From positions 511,001 through 575,000 of the forward strand of contig CAWZYM010000271.1 in NCBI GenBank assembly GCA_963966185.1: a stretch of 64,000 nucleotides of DNA, given 5' to 3'. Positions 1 through 11,179 of this stretch are shown here, piece by piece. The DNA comes from Rhabditoides inermis (Eukaryota; Nematoda; Chromadorea; Rhabditida; Rhabditidae). The stretch's first letter is position 1; every line of letters starts with the position of its first letter. The position numbers and the translations under genes were made by a program. Below the pieces are notes generated by a model. It was given only the letters and a program-made list of their open reading frames with translations. It was not told the origin of the DNA and ran no database searches.

Positions 1-6
1 CTAACT

Positions 7-354
7 TTAAAGAAGAACACCGGGGAAAGAGTGAGCTGGGCCCGATGAGGTCAAACTATGTGCGCTCTAATCAATCTTTTGGCGCGAAAATGGGTGGACG
101 AGAAGTAATCGATAGAAATCAACAAGAACACAAGACTGATCGGCCGTTTGAACCGGCGAATGTAGGCGGAGCTACAGCTACCAGCTGAGGCCGCCCATTT
201 TTGGATATTTCGTTTGTCACGCGGAATCGGATTGGTAAATTCAATATGCAAATTTTTGATTGCTCCCAAAATTTTGACTACCATATTCGTGATCGCGAAG
301 CATGATTTCCCCTAATCCCCAGGCACTCTAGTTTTCCCCGGTGTTCTTCTTTAA
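7..354. mobile_element. TTAA-flanked MITE (piggyBac-like), about 350 bp
   Basis: The segment starts with TTAAAGAAGAACACCGGGG at position 7 and ends at 354 with its exact reverse complement, giving a 22 bp perfect terminal inverted repeat. TTAA at both outer ends is the target-site signature of piggyBac-superfamily elements. There is no transposase-sized ORF, so it would be a non-autonomous MITE. That TTAA is a target duplication rather than part of the TIR is inferred, because TTAA is itself palindromic. Confidence 0.75.
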
Positions 355-529
355 CCTGCTACTTCGCCTAGCCAAAGTATGCAGGTGAAACAGTCAACTC
401 TTTGCCTGTCAGCTGAAAATGCGTGTTTACTCATTACATTACATCATTATTACGGATGAAAGTTAACTCATATTTTCTTTCGTTTTTATTTGGGTGAGAG
501 TTAAAATGGGCTGTGTCGTTTTCTTGAAA

Positions 530-1101
530 CTACAGTGAGATAACAGTATGGCGTGTTGCAGGTACAAGATGATGCAGCGTTGTTTCCACTCGTTTGCTGA
601 TCGGCGGCCGGCGGCGCACAAGGTCAAAGACTTCTTCATGGAGCTCGTCGATCGAATGCACGAAAACCACGCGTTTGAGCCAGACGAATTCTGATCGTAC
701 TATCTGCAGCCATTCCGCCAGTTCCTCTCGTCTTTCACTGTTGTACATAGTCTTGTCGTAAAAAGCTTGAGAGTAAATGGCGTTTTGAAAACTGTTCACA
801 TCCCTGAAAACAGTTAGCATGACTTTTTTTCTGTTCTCACGTAGAATTTTGTGTATTTGAAACACCTCGAAAATGAAATGGCTGAGAAATTATTAATATC
901 CGCACGAACTACTTTTCTTGCAATGATGTCTGTTCGAGCCAAGACAATCCGAAAATGAGAAAACGGAGAGTGCGCATCACATTTCACCACGCTCGGCATA
1001 TGATTCAGAGGAATGTCCGTATTATAGAGTAATGCCAGAGAACTTTGACTTTCATCCTGAGAACCGCTGAAGTAGTTCTCTTCACTTCGTTTCGAGAACG
1101 G
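530..1101 (-). CDS. Unrecognised protein, C-terminal exons
   Basis: Two minus-strand exons join in frame. The upstream exon (about 913-1101) encodes a segment containing ENYFSGSQDESQ and SHFRIVLARTDIIARK, ending at a GTAGTT donor. The downstream exon (530-865) begins after a TCGAG acceptor with VFQIHKILRENRKKV, runs through RREELAEWLQIVRSEF and ends ...HTVISL before a TGA. Phase is 0 on both sides. I do not recognise the family; the sequence is soluble-looking, mixed-charge and without a membrane segment. The true start may lie in a short exon near 1103 or beyond. It faces away from the chemoreceptor at 1157 with only about 55 bp between them, so the two could share a promoter, or the first gene could have further exons hidden in that overlap. 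Confidence 0.55.
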
Positions 1102-1156
1102 TCTATCAAAAGGTGAGTACTATCTAACTGCGAAAAGTCGTCCGACAACAACGCCA

Positions 1157-3513
1157 ATGAACGGCTCGTCGTCGTTTCTCCCAACCCCGCTCTTCATCGA
1201 AGTCGTTGACGAACTGGGAAATGTCTGCTCTCTTCTGTCACTCGTTTTCAATGGTGAGCGTTTCTGTCACTCAATAGTTAACCGTACTGTGCGTATACAA
1301 CCTCTTTCAAGCAAAAACGCTCTGTGGAACAGTTTGCGAACGAAAATTTATTTTGACAAATATTTTTTTTAATAATTTTTTTAAACAAATTGATAGTAAA
1401 AAAGAAAACAAAAACTCTCTCTTCCGCTCGGCTGGTGCCAACTGGCAGACAAACTTGTGTATTTAATGAAATCAAGTTGAACTCATCACACCACATGCAC
1501 AAGGATGCTTCACACATCGTGTTTGGACGTGCTGACTGATCGAGCTGTTGAGGTATCCTCGTTCTGTGCGTGTTTCTCGCCTCGACACGACTCGATCACT
1601 ACAAGTATTTCATACTCATCTTCGCCATCACCGACATTGTGTTCAGTGCCTGTCAGATGTGGATCAAACCGGTGAGCTCACACTTTCAGTGTCTTTTATT
1701 ATGATTTATATGTAACATGAACACAAGAAGAAGTTTTTTCACTGTTAAACATAAATCACATGTCACATCCTGACAAGGAGTGTGTATGAGGTTATTTGCT
1801 CTGAATCACTTCAAAAGATAGATGGTAGACAATTCGAAGCAAAAAAACATCACTGTAGTGCCGTAATCTGGCCGCAGACTCCGGCCAAGGCAAACAGCGT
1901 TTCTAGATTCTAGAACTCGCAGTTGCTCGTTGCAGGTGGTGGTGAACACTGGGGAAATGACGATCTGGCTGTTCGCGTGCCCCTTCTCGCCGCTCTTCAA
2001 GACACTCTCCTCCATCTACATCGCCTCCTTCATCGTCTGCCTATTCGCCCTGGCCGTTCACTTCACGTACAGATACATTGCGCTGTGCAAGTGAGTGCGT
2101 GCTGCTGTGCTGCTCATCGTCCCAATCAGGCCCTACTACATGTTTCTGTTCGTGGAAATGCCGTTCAACCTACTCATCGCGTCGCTCGGACTACTCACCG
2201 CCGGTGGGTGGCACCTATTTCTATTGAGAATCGAGAGGATAGACAAGTACACACGGCATACTCCACTGAAATGTCGCGGTCTTTTATAATAACACAGAGA
2301 AGTTATGAATGAACCAGTGGTCGAAGTAAAGATCTACGCATTTCCGGAAAAGACACGGCTGATTTTTTCGCCACAAAAATGTTGTAACTAACTGATTGAA
2401 CATGCGTTTCAGGCCTCTACTCGTTTCTCGGATCGGCGCTGTGGAGCGGTAGGGAGTACGTGATTCGTCGGTACAACGACGCGATAAGCAGACAACTGGG
2501 CATGGATATGAATGAGCTGCTTTTCTACAGCTGTTTCGTGTGGGAGGCAAGCAATGAGTATCATTACTTATGATCAACAAGCTAGGCACTTATTAGATAA
2601 AACAAATAACAGACATCGCTCAGAAACAGGCTACCATTTCTTTGATTTCAGAAGGAAGTGGACGGCTCGTGGCGCCTGAACAAATCTCTGATCGTGTCGC
2701 TCGTCGGACTCTGTGCCATCCTCATCACTCTGTCCACAGTAAGCGGTGTTTATTGCTCACGTGACGAAAATCAGTGTGCACATGCAGGCAAAATAGTTTG
2801 AGACCGACGCGCGAAGCTCAATCGTTTCTATTCGAAAGAATGTTCCGTCTGTCAAAACTGCACTCAAATTCTCAACATTGTCGAGAGCCGGATCGGAAAT
2901 AGTATGTACACAAAACGTATGTGGGAAATGAAAACTGTTTCTTGTTCATTGTTCAAACAGTTTTTTTTGTTTCATCTGCATGTGGTTGAGGTGGTGTTCA
3001 CGTCGTGCTGGCTGACGATGCGCGAGTTCGACGAGGGCCGCGTGAGCTACGCGCGACGCGTTCACTACCGACTATTCCAGATGCTCACCGTACAGGTACA
3101 CTGCTCAATAAAGACAAGCAATACTGCGTAACAGCGTAACACACATGTTATGAAAAAAAGTACAACAGAGAAGCTAGATACACAACGGAATCCTGTTGCG
3201 ACTCTTACACTTGCAATCCTACATCAATGGTTGAGATCATGAAAGCGAGTTGAATTATCATTCACCTTTTTTTCAGACTGTCGTCTCGGTTGTGTCCGCC
3301 TTCTTCCCTCTCCTCGTCGTTCTCATCGCGCCCTTTTTCCACTTCCAGCTCGGTCCCCTCACGGCTCTCACTTCCCTGTCTGTCACCCTCCACCCCACAC
3401 TCGATCCACTCATCATCGTCTACTTCATCAAAGACTTCCGACGGTTCGTCACGTGCCGGCACTCATCGCGCACCAGAAACCACGCAGTCGCTAGCGTCAC
3501 GTATGGCATCTAG
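1157..3513 (+). CDS. Nematode chemoreceptor, seven-transmembrane GPCR, Str-like
   Basis: Eight exons with matching phases: 1157-1253, 1553-1671, 1936-2090, 2130-2203, 2413-2546, 2652-2738, about 2991-3095 and 3277-3513, for about 335 residues, the usual size of the nematode Str superfamily. Hydrophobic segments occur in each part: LGNVCSLLSLVFNGILVLCVF (TM1), YFILIFAITDIVFSA (TM2), IYIASFIVCLFALAVHFTYRYIA (TM3, ending in the family's YRY-type motif), MPFNLLIASLGLLTA (TM4), SLIVSLVGLCAILITL (TM5), VVSVVSAFFPLLVVLIAPFF (TM6), and a last segment with HPTLDPLIIVYFIKDFRR, matching the PxxDPL...R signature at the end of these receptors. Such proteins sit in ciliated sensory neurons and detect odorants or pheromones; no ligand can be inferred. 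The intron after 2546 appears to use a GC donor (GAG|GCAAGC), and the 2091-2129 intron is only 39 nt. The exon 7 acceptor is the least certain boundary. No frame lesions were seen. Confidence 0.88.
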
Positions 3514-3849
3514 ACTGATAAGCCAGTTGTTTACTGACGATTTTTGACTAGTTGCTTTTTTCAACTGATAATTGTAAGAAATGTACTATGTACAACCTGA
3601 ATTATGAATCTGAGTGGAAAGTAGGAATTACCGGTTCTAGATTACCAGCATTCGTGTCTTCGTGTCCACCAAGTTCTGTTGTGTTTTGTCCAATTAAACA
3701 CACAAAACAGTTTTTATACAGATGAAAAATATTGTCTAGGTTTGAAATTCTTGAAATCGAAAGCAGTAATCTCTAAATCGAACTGCCAAATATGCACATG
3801 ATGTTTTTTTTCAATCCGACTGCTCATCCAAAAAAGAAGTTATTTCTGT

Positions 3850-4030
3850 TTTCGTCTAAAATCAGAATATTTATCTGGAATAAAATAGTACATGGGAATG
3901 TAGTTCACGGTAAGGTCGCGGTAAAGCACAGTAATGCAACGCCTACTGCGAGCTCCAACAAAACGGATTTCGGTGGCCCCGTGGGTGCGTACGTGTTGTT
4001 GGTAATGCTTGTTTTCTGCCTGGCGCGTTG
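3850..4030 (+). repeat. Dispersed repeat family R1, copy 1
   Basis: It begins near AATCAGAATATTTATCTGGAA, passes through CACGGTAAGGTCGCGGTAA, and ends near TACGTGTTGTTGGTAATGC. The same order of words, diverged, recurs at 38938-39095 on the same strand and in part at 25245-25345 in reverse. No protein is encoded consistently. It is likely a decayed transposon or non-autonomous repeat. Confidence 0.65.
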
Positions 4031-4039
4031 CAAAATAGG

Positions 4040-4885
4040 CAACATAGTTTTGCTCGATGGCCGGAATGTTATGCGGATACAGCACGCTCATGCAAAACTG
4101 TGCGAGGCCACAGTAGCGCAGAAACAAATAATGTTCGACATGAACTCAGTTTGCATTCGTTCTGCAATTCAAAAAAAAACAGACTTCTGCTCTACCGGGA
4201 AGTGGTGGTATTCGGCAAAACGATTGCCGGCGAAGAATTTCTAATCAGCGACCGTCCGCTGGTTCTAACCGCCGATTCCCCCCCCCCCCCCCCCCCGTTC
4301 CGTCCCTCGAGAAACCCTCCGAACTGCAACGCTTTACTTGGCCAGCAGGTCCGAACTGCAATTCTGCAGGTCGACATTGCGAACGCTTTCGCATAGAAAA
4401 CAAATATCGGTGCGGTCTCCGGGAGTGGTGAGTTGCGTGACTCGCTGGGTGAAAGAGAGGTTACCACTTTTGTGCGACGGGGTTGATTCCTGTTTGCATT
4501 TGAAAGCACCTCGCGGTGTTTGGGCGCGTACTTGCAAGTTCAGTCGCCTACGGTTTCGATACACACCACTGTTCCTGCAAGAGATTGGTCCGCGAGATCG
4601 ATAGCAGCAATTCCAGTTCTGTTGATGAAAAAGAGTTGCAGCGTGTCGAAAAATATGTTCTCTTCGGTACAAAAGACGTTAGCGAAGGGCAAATAACATC
4701 CGAAACATGCGGTCATTCCTCTTTCTCGCTCTGATTGGCGTCGCAGGTATTGCTTCTGTACCGATTATTGAAACTTTATAATCAAATGTGTTTTCTTGTC
4801 ATTGGTGTGATGCAAATTGACAAATCATGATAGGTACAGCAGACAAATCCGAAAGAATTTGCATACATTATGGGCCGCGCAAGAG
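4040..4885. other. Mostly unassigned spacer with a poly-C run and a possible signal-peptide exon
   Basis: No convincing complete gene was found. A run of about 17 C residues lies near 4279-4295. At 4707 an ATG opens MRSFLFLALIGVAG followed by a GTATTG donor, which would make a good secretory signal exon, but no in-frame downstream exon was found before the SINE. Several overlapping open frames between 4330 and 4735 on both strands have no recognisable domain. Confidence 0.35.
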
Positions 4886-5172
4886 GGTAAAGGTAAAAGA
4901 TAAAGGTATCCCCCCGATTCAAGAGATTCACTCTGCGGAGGGAGTCGAAGGAGGACCATGGCACTACACCATAGCCCAACGATTTTCCAACGACGGTATC
5001 TGGCCTATTTTCGCAATAATGCGCCCGTGGGTGGCCTACCCTGCGGGTTACCTTCGCAGCAGACTGCTACCAATTTATCACCTTGGTACGGTCAAGCGCC
5101 CGGGAGGGGGATCGAACCCCCGACCCACCGAGTATAGCGGACATCGCTAACCACTACACTACGCGGTGCTCT
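4886..5172 (-). mobile_element. tRNA-derived SINE, copy A
   Basis: Read on the minus strand it starts with a tRNA-like head at about 5172 (GCGTAGTGTAGTGGTTAGCG as an A-box region, then GGGGGTTCGATCCCCC as a T-arm/B-box). An unrelated body of about 190 bp follows, then a pyrimidine-rich tail with TACCTTTATC. The same head, body and tail recur at 59161 and 61070 on the plus strand, so this is a dispersed family rather than a single tRNA gene. The acceptor stem pairs imperfectly. RNA polymerase III promoter function is inferred from the boxes. Confidence 0.85.
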
Positions 5173-5471
5173 TTTTTTTCGCGCAAGAGGGTAGACCATA
5201 AAACTAAGCGAGAAAGTAAAAATACGTTTCTTCACGTACGATACGTTTGAAGAATAATGTGGGAGCGGGTGAGAAAACTAATTCATAGTAGCGTTTCTCG
5301 AGTTGAGCTTATGGAGCATAAAGAGACAACTAGGACGAGTGGAGCATAAAGAGACATCTAGGACTAAATTGAAAATACCGACTAGGCAACCCTGCGTATT
5401 AGATAATTACACAAATAAACACTCTTCACAGCTCTTATTAGAAACAACTTGACTTTAAAGAGAATTGTTAG

Positions 5472-6332
5472 ATGACCATCTCTATCCCAGCTTGCGACGT
5501 GAAGGAGTTGACGTCGAAGGACACGTTCGACGCGGCGATTCACTCGTCCACACCGACCATCGTCATGGCACATGCCTCGTGGTATGTATGTTTCTCGATT
5601 GTATGGTGGTAGTACGGCAGCATGCACATGCTTGTGTTGTAGTTGCATTCTCGTTATTATGGCTCCCGTGTATGCTTGTCCTTGCCGATCAAACAAACAT
5701 TACAATGTAATGTTAATTTTAATCGGCTAAAAGAACGCATGCATGGCGAAATTCCATGCCGACCCGATCATTTCACAGCTCAAAACAAAGAAGCAAACTC
5801 CGAATCCGGAAGCCTATCTCTGAAACTCTGAATCGTATACTGTTGACCATTCTGCGTAAGATGGCATTGATCAGGTGCGGTCCGTGTCGCGCTGTCGCCC
5901 CCCTCTTCGTTACACTATCGAACGAGCACTCCCGGCTCAACTTTGTCTCAGTGGACACGGATGTTTTGGATGGTAAGCGAGTGGCTTCTCTTCATTGAAA
6001 TGTTTTTCAACGGCAAGAAAGAACTAATAACGTTGAAAAAGTCAAGTATTTTAGGCGTTTGTTTCCAGAATTGATTGTGACAGGTTAAGCTATTTTGTTT
6101 GATAACGATAACTAGTAACTAACAAATCTCGCGTGGTTGATGCTCCGTTTCAGAGGCGGCGCAGGAGCTCGGCGTGCGCGCGCTGCCCGCATTCTACCTG
6201 TTTGTGGATGGGTGAGCTGAACGATATGACTACCAATAACTATTCAATTCGTTCTCTTGCAGGTCGAAAACTGGCGAGGCTGTGGGCGCGAGTGCGGCGG
6301 CCGTGCGCAATCTGATCGCGCGCGCACCTTGA
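5472..6332 (+). CDS. Thioredoxin
   Basis: Four exons (5472-5581, 5875-5972, 6154-6211, 6263-6332) join with consistent phases into a 111-residue protein, the normal size of a cytosolic thioredoxin. The redox site WCGPC is created across the first splice junction (TG|G TGC GGT CCG TGT), followed by the RAVAPLF helix. FVSVDTDVLD matches the central strand region. VRALPAFYLFVDG carries the cis-proline expected next to the active site. It would reduce protein disulfides using electrons from thioredoxin reductase. There is no signal peptide or transmembrane segment, so a cytosolic or nuclear location is inferred. The ATG at 5472 is the only one that gives a family-length N-terminus. The gene is intact. 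Confidence 0.92.
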
Positions 6333-6610
6333 TCAACCACTATCACACATACCCTCATCATAGTATACTTTGCTGTTTGAACGATTGAGTCGTTACTTTT
6401 CTTCCGAATGTCTCGGACTGTTTACAGTATTAGTGCTAAACAGCTGAACACATGATTTTTGAATAATGAATGAAGAATTTGACATCTTCTTTTTTCTTGT
6501 TGTGTCATTTTACGTATTACACAATTACACTTTTCACTTCAACTTTACAGTTCTAGATAAAAAAGACAATAAAAAAATTGGTTGGAAAAAGTGTGGACTT
6601 GTAGGTGTTC

Positions 6611-7286
6611 ATAAGCGGAAACAGACTACTCGCCACAACCAACAACCTTCTTCCAACAGGAATACTGTAACCAGTATCACTTCCAATGCTTCAAGCACAC
6701 AGCACAACAACACAATCAATTCACAAGTGTTTATCGCATGCAATCGAAACAAGTTAAGTCCTTCGGAGACGGGCAGTTGCGGACGGTTGGAGAGTCGCTG
6801 GACTTCCAGTTGCCTTAGAGCGGACTTATGTACGTTTCGAAGTGATTCCCAGAGAGAATCACAGTGGTAGGTCAGAACGCCACGTGCCGCTTTGCACTGA
6901 CCGTATACGAGAGTGGACGGTGGATTAGAACACGCGACACTGCTCTATGAGTGAGTTGTATGTGCTGACCGAAACGCTGGGAGTGGTCGGGTCGGATTGG
7001 TCTCAGAGGAGACGAAAAGGGGTAGTCCAAAAGGACAAGAAAGCTTTTGAATCCCGGAGGAGATTCGATTGGTCGCGGAGGACAGTAATTGCTCACAAGA
7101 CTGGTTTTCTCAGAGCAAAGTTGAAATGACTGCTGCTAGGCCGTGGCCCCTCTCTTTTGTACTGCCCGCAACGTCTGCTGTCTAGACATTTCCTCATTGG
7201 CGTGACCGATTAACAAATGAACGCCATTAGTCCGTATTCCCAACGCGTATTATGCAACGTGTCGATAGTCGCGTCGTTCCACGACA
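6611..7286 (-). repeat. 3' LTR of the BEL element
   Basis: A 676 bp direct repeat of 15339-16014. I saw no difference between the two copies by eye, and the translated frames across them are identical. Near-identity implies recent insertion or gene conversion. Confidence 0.92.
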
Positions 7287-7556
7287 CTCCCCCCTGAACA
7301 ACGATGGTGGGGGTGTATAAAATCAGGAGAAATCGATAACCATTTCTCGACGACCGATCGATGAGACATGATGACACTGTTTCGTTTCCGATCAATACTA
7401 ATCGATATGATATACGTGATTGGTTTTATTTAACAGGGGCGGACCAATGGAACCCCAACGGAACACTACAAACTACAATAAATATGAATAACATTGGACC
7501 AATAGAACATGGTGCGGGTATGCGATAGGTTGAATATGGTGCTGAACATCCCTCCT

Positions 7557-8476
7557 TCAGTCCCGAGGAGTGATTTCGGCGCACATGGAGACGTGGTGGC
7601 CAGTCTTGCCGCAGACGGCGCAACGACGGTTGACGTGCCTGCACGGCTGAGCGTGCGCCCTTGCGCAGATGGGGCACCGCCTGAGATCCCTGATGCGGTT
7701 CTGGCGTGCTCCCAGGGAGGGGAACACGTCGCAAAGAGAGGACCTGTGCATGTTTCCGCAAAAGTGGCATGCCGAAGTAGTGGGGGTGACGGTGGGGGAG
7801 GCGTTGGTGCGCACCGATTTACGGGAGACGGGAGACGGCGACCTCGCTGCCGATCGCTTGCGGGACTTGGTCGTCGAGGGGTCCCTGCTCATGATGCGAG
7901 GCGACATAGCCGACGAAATGGCGCTCGTCAGCCTCCTCATCTCGAGGAGAAGGTCCTGGAATTATACGATGATAATTCCTAACCATGGTCCGTTCCGTTT
8001 CCGAATTGATAATCGATTCGAGATAACATTACTGGTTATGTGATGAGATAGAAAATAGTCGACGAGTTATCGCTCAGGGGCGGTAGTAACTGTATGCAAT
8101 CAATAAGTATAAAATATTCGATAATGGTGTGTAGCCAAAAGTTATTCGATCGGAAATGAGGAATAATATCTCCAATGATAATTGATTGAATTCGGTAATC
8201 GATTGGTGATCGATGGTGGAAATAATCGATTGGTGATCGATGGTGGAAATAAATGAACCACACCTCATTGGACACGTTGGTCTTCTCCGGGGTTGTCTTC
8301 TGGGTGGCGTGGACTGGGTGGATCTCCTGTCCGTTCAGGTTAACGGCATTGAGAGCTTCCGACAGCGCGAGCGGCGTCACTCTAAGGGCTCCTGGCTGCG
8401 CTCCCTGGTGGGGCGGAGTCATCGGTGTATCGTCTGCCGAAATGAACGATGTGTCGGAGGCTGAGCGAGATGCCAT
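7557..8476 (-). CDS. Extra Gag-like zinc-knuckle ORF in the BEL element, spliced
   Basis: This lies between pol and the 3' LTR, where an env-like ORF would be. Exon A (8264-8476) opens with MASRSASDTSFISADD and ends VSNE before a GTGTGG donor. Exon B (7557-7955) follows an AATTCCAG acceptor in the same phase, giving about 203 residues. The second exon has a basic Ser/Arg-rich stretch (TKSRKRSAARSPSPVSRKS) and then three CCHC-type knuckles: CHFCGNMHRSSLC, CPICARAHAQPC and CAVCGKTGHHVSMC. Their order and spacing parallel the knuckles of the Gag at 13160-15166, so this looks like a second, shortened Gag C-terminus. The Gag core is absent. The roughly 310 nt intron contains a 27 bp tandem duplication. 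Function is unknown; nucleic-acid binding is inferred from the knuckles. Confidence 0.6.
8196..8250. repeat. Two-copy 27 bp tandem repeat
   Basis: The unit containing TCGATTGGTGATCGATGGTG occurs twice head to tail, inside the predicted intron of the extra ORF. Each unit also holds ATCGAT palindromes. Confidence 0.85.
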
Positions 8477-9094
8477 GTTGCTGTAATTTTAACGATCTCT
8501 AACGAATTTTAACGATGGTGATAACTCAAACGCGCATCAGCATCACATATCGATCACGATCAATGTGGGGCAGGCTAGCCACGGTGAGATTATTTTAGCA
8601 AGGAACTGATATGATATGATGATACGTACAGGAACTAAGATGAAGACAATCAAAGACGCGTAGATGATAAATGTTACAACATCAAGGTCATCAGGCTGAA
8701 CCGTCGATAAGCGTCACAAACATCAATGGTCATAAGGGAAAGGAAGATAGCGAATGACAAGGTATTCCTTCGATCTGTCAATAGTGGTCTTTTATGTATA
8801 CCGACGGACCACAGTTTCAGAACTTTCTGGGAACATGCAAATTCGAATTTGAATTGGCCGTATTTTGTAGTACACTCCTGTTGGCTAATAGCGGCCACCC
8901 GACAGAAGTCGTTCGTAGTTATGTTCGAATGTCTTGTATGATCATTAAATACTACGGATGTTCCGGAATTTACGAATATCGTGGTATTTATTAGAATAGA
9001 GATTATTTGGTGTCATTAGGGTTGTGATGTAGTTTTTTAATACAAAGTTGAAACAATTAAAGAGGGAATAGTTACTATCGACTCGTTATTATTT

Positions 9095-10012
9095 TCATTG
9101 ACTTGTGTTTGTATATTCTCCGATTTCTAATGGTATAAGGGCATTTATCGATCTTTCTTTTGACCTTTGTGCGGAGGTTGAGACGATTACAGATCGGATC
9201 TGCCCGTCTTTACTGGGTACCAGTTGTGTTATTTTTCCTAGAGGCCAGTTATACCTGGGAACGTTCTCATCGCTTATTATGACTATCATACCTACTTTCG
9301 GCTTTATATTGGTGTATCGTTTGTTGTCGATGCGAAGCCTATGCGATTCTCTCAGATTTTTTATATATTCATCGGACCAGATATCCCAAAATTTGTCCCG
9401 GCATTCCTGTGATTTACCCAGGGACTTGATTGTTCGATGGTAGGCTGCTGTCTCGTCTTCTCCCTCGTATGTCGAATCGTTATCGTCGTTGTTAGAAGGG
9501 AATTGTAGTGGAATGGTGGCAATGTTTGGGGAGATGATATCTATGGGTCTTATCACTTTGCTGTCCGATTGCTGGGACACATATGTCAATGGTCGAGCAT
9601 TTATTATTGATTCTATCTCTATCAATTGAGTTTCCAGCTGTGATGGAGATAATTTTCTTCTTCCTATGGATTTGTTTAGACCTCTCTTAATTGATTGAAT
9701 CAATCGTTCGTAGGCAGCTCCTCTCCAGGGGCTCAGTGCAGGTATGTGCTTCCAGGTGATTTGTTTGCTGGCTGCGAACTGTTGAACCTGCTGATTTTTC
9801 TCAAGTATCTCTTTTGTTAGTGTGAAATTTGTCGCGTTATCTGATAAGATAGTGGATGGCTGTCCCCGTCTTGCTATGAATTTGCGAAGGGCGTGGATGA
9901 ATGTGTTCGCTGATAGATCGTTTACCATTTCTAAATGGACTAGGCGTGTGCTGAAGCAGGTGAAAATGCAACCCCATAGTTTTGTGTCTTTCACTTTTAT
10001 ATCGTTTGCAGA
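9095..10012 (-). pseudogene. BEL integrase core (partial) and C-terminal domain
   Basis: The reading frame starts at KDTKLWGCIFTCFSTRLVHL, the strand before the second catalytic position, and includes ILSDNATNF (second Asp) and WRGAAYERLIQSIK (containing the Glu of the DDE triad). It ends with the C-terminal domain typical of BEL/Pao (VGMIVIISDENVPRYNWPLGKI). The segment that should hold the first catalytic Asp, normally about 40 residues between the zinc finger and this point, is missing. Integration by this copy's own enzyme is therefore unlikely. The frame breaks at its upstream side (TGA at 10013-10015). Confidence 0.85.
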
Positions 10013-11179
10013 TCACGCATTTTGAAAGTTCGTTGCGACTGATTGCCTTCCACGGGTGATCCAGTATCGATCCCGTATAGTCGCTAGGGTTTGGTTCGGT
10101 CCTATGTGGGCGTTGTCTATGTGAACTTTCCGTATTAGTAGTTTTGCCAAGTGGCTTCCCCCTTCGATAATTGTTGGGAACTTTGCGTCTTCCTGTAGAT
10201 TTGTGTTACCCAGCCTGCCTCGGCTTCGTACAATGCCGTGTTGATCTGTGAAAGGGTTCAGGTTTCTATGTTTCATGGAATTTTCGTTGATGTTGAATTT
10301 GTGTTGATGATTTCTTATGGTGCGGCGTAAGGTACGTTGGTATTCGGATGGTGACCATTCTTCTTTCACTCGAGATTTTGATATATGGTTGAAGGATTGT
10401 GAGAACTTACTGAGAAATCTTGCAATATTCCAGTTAAGTTTCACGTATCTGTCGATATTTGATGAGTTCTCAATATCAGTGACACCTTTGTTGTACGTCT
10501 CCGAGTGGTTAGTGAGTAGTGATTCGGCTTGGGGTGGTATGATGAATGATTCCGACCAAGTTGTTTCTGATCTGTTCAGGAACACTGGTCCTTTCCACCA
10601 GTTTGACGTATCTATGGATGTGCTTTCCAATCCGCGAGTTATGTGATCCGCTGGGTTGTCTCCTGATGCGACGTGACGAAGAATGATACTGATTCCAATG
10701 TCATTTAGACGAGTTGTGATTTCGTATATTTCCTTGATTCTTCGTTGGACGAATTTCTCTTGCTTCGTGGAGTTTGGTGTTTTTATCCAAGCTATGGCAA
10801 CACTTGAATCGGAGAATAAGTGTACAGTTTTCGTATCAATTTCTCCCTGGAATTCCTTGATTAGGAATTCTACCATTCTGCACCCGGCCAAGATGCCTAG
10901 AAGTTCTAGCTTAGGTATTGTCAGTTTGTTTCGTAAAGGAGCTAATCGTTGTTTTGCGAATATTAATTCTGCCCTTGGGTTAATGTTGAAATTCTTGCTC
11001 ATTTCACGAATGTATGCGCACGCTCCGTACATTTCGGTGGAGGCATCTGTGAAAATACACATGTCATGATACGAAGATGGAACCACCGCATTTGTCATTC
11101 TGTTGCGTAGTACCAAGGTATCAATTTTTGATATTATTGCTTCCCAACGTTTGTTGTCTGCTTCCGCTAGTTTGTCGTC
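10013..11179 (-). pseudogene. BEL RNase H and integrase zinc-finger segment of pol
   Basis: This continues the pol frame after a TGA at 11180-11182. RNase H residues are present in order: FTDAS (Asp), PKLELLG (Glu), FSDSSVAIAW (Asp) and GDNPADHITRG (Asp). It then runs into the integrase H2C2 finger, with HIDNAHIGPNQT (HxxxxH-type) and, one nucleotide out of frame, CVICKRYKS. A single-base shift near 10020 therefore breaks the finger. The RNase H itself looks intact. Confidence 0.85.

Noticed and set aside
5096..5171. Functional tRNA gene
   Set aside because: The tRNA-like segment recurs three times with the same non-tRNA body and tail, and the acceptor stem pairs imperfectly, so it is a SINE head.
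6872..7129. Short ORFs repeated at 15600-15857
   Set aside because: They fall inside the LTRs and are duplicated only because the LTRs are.
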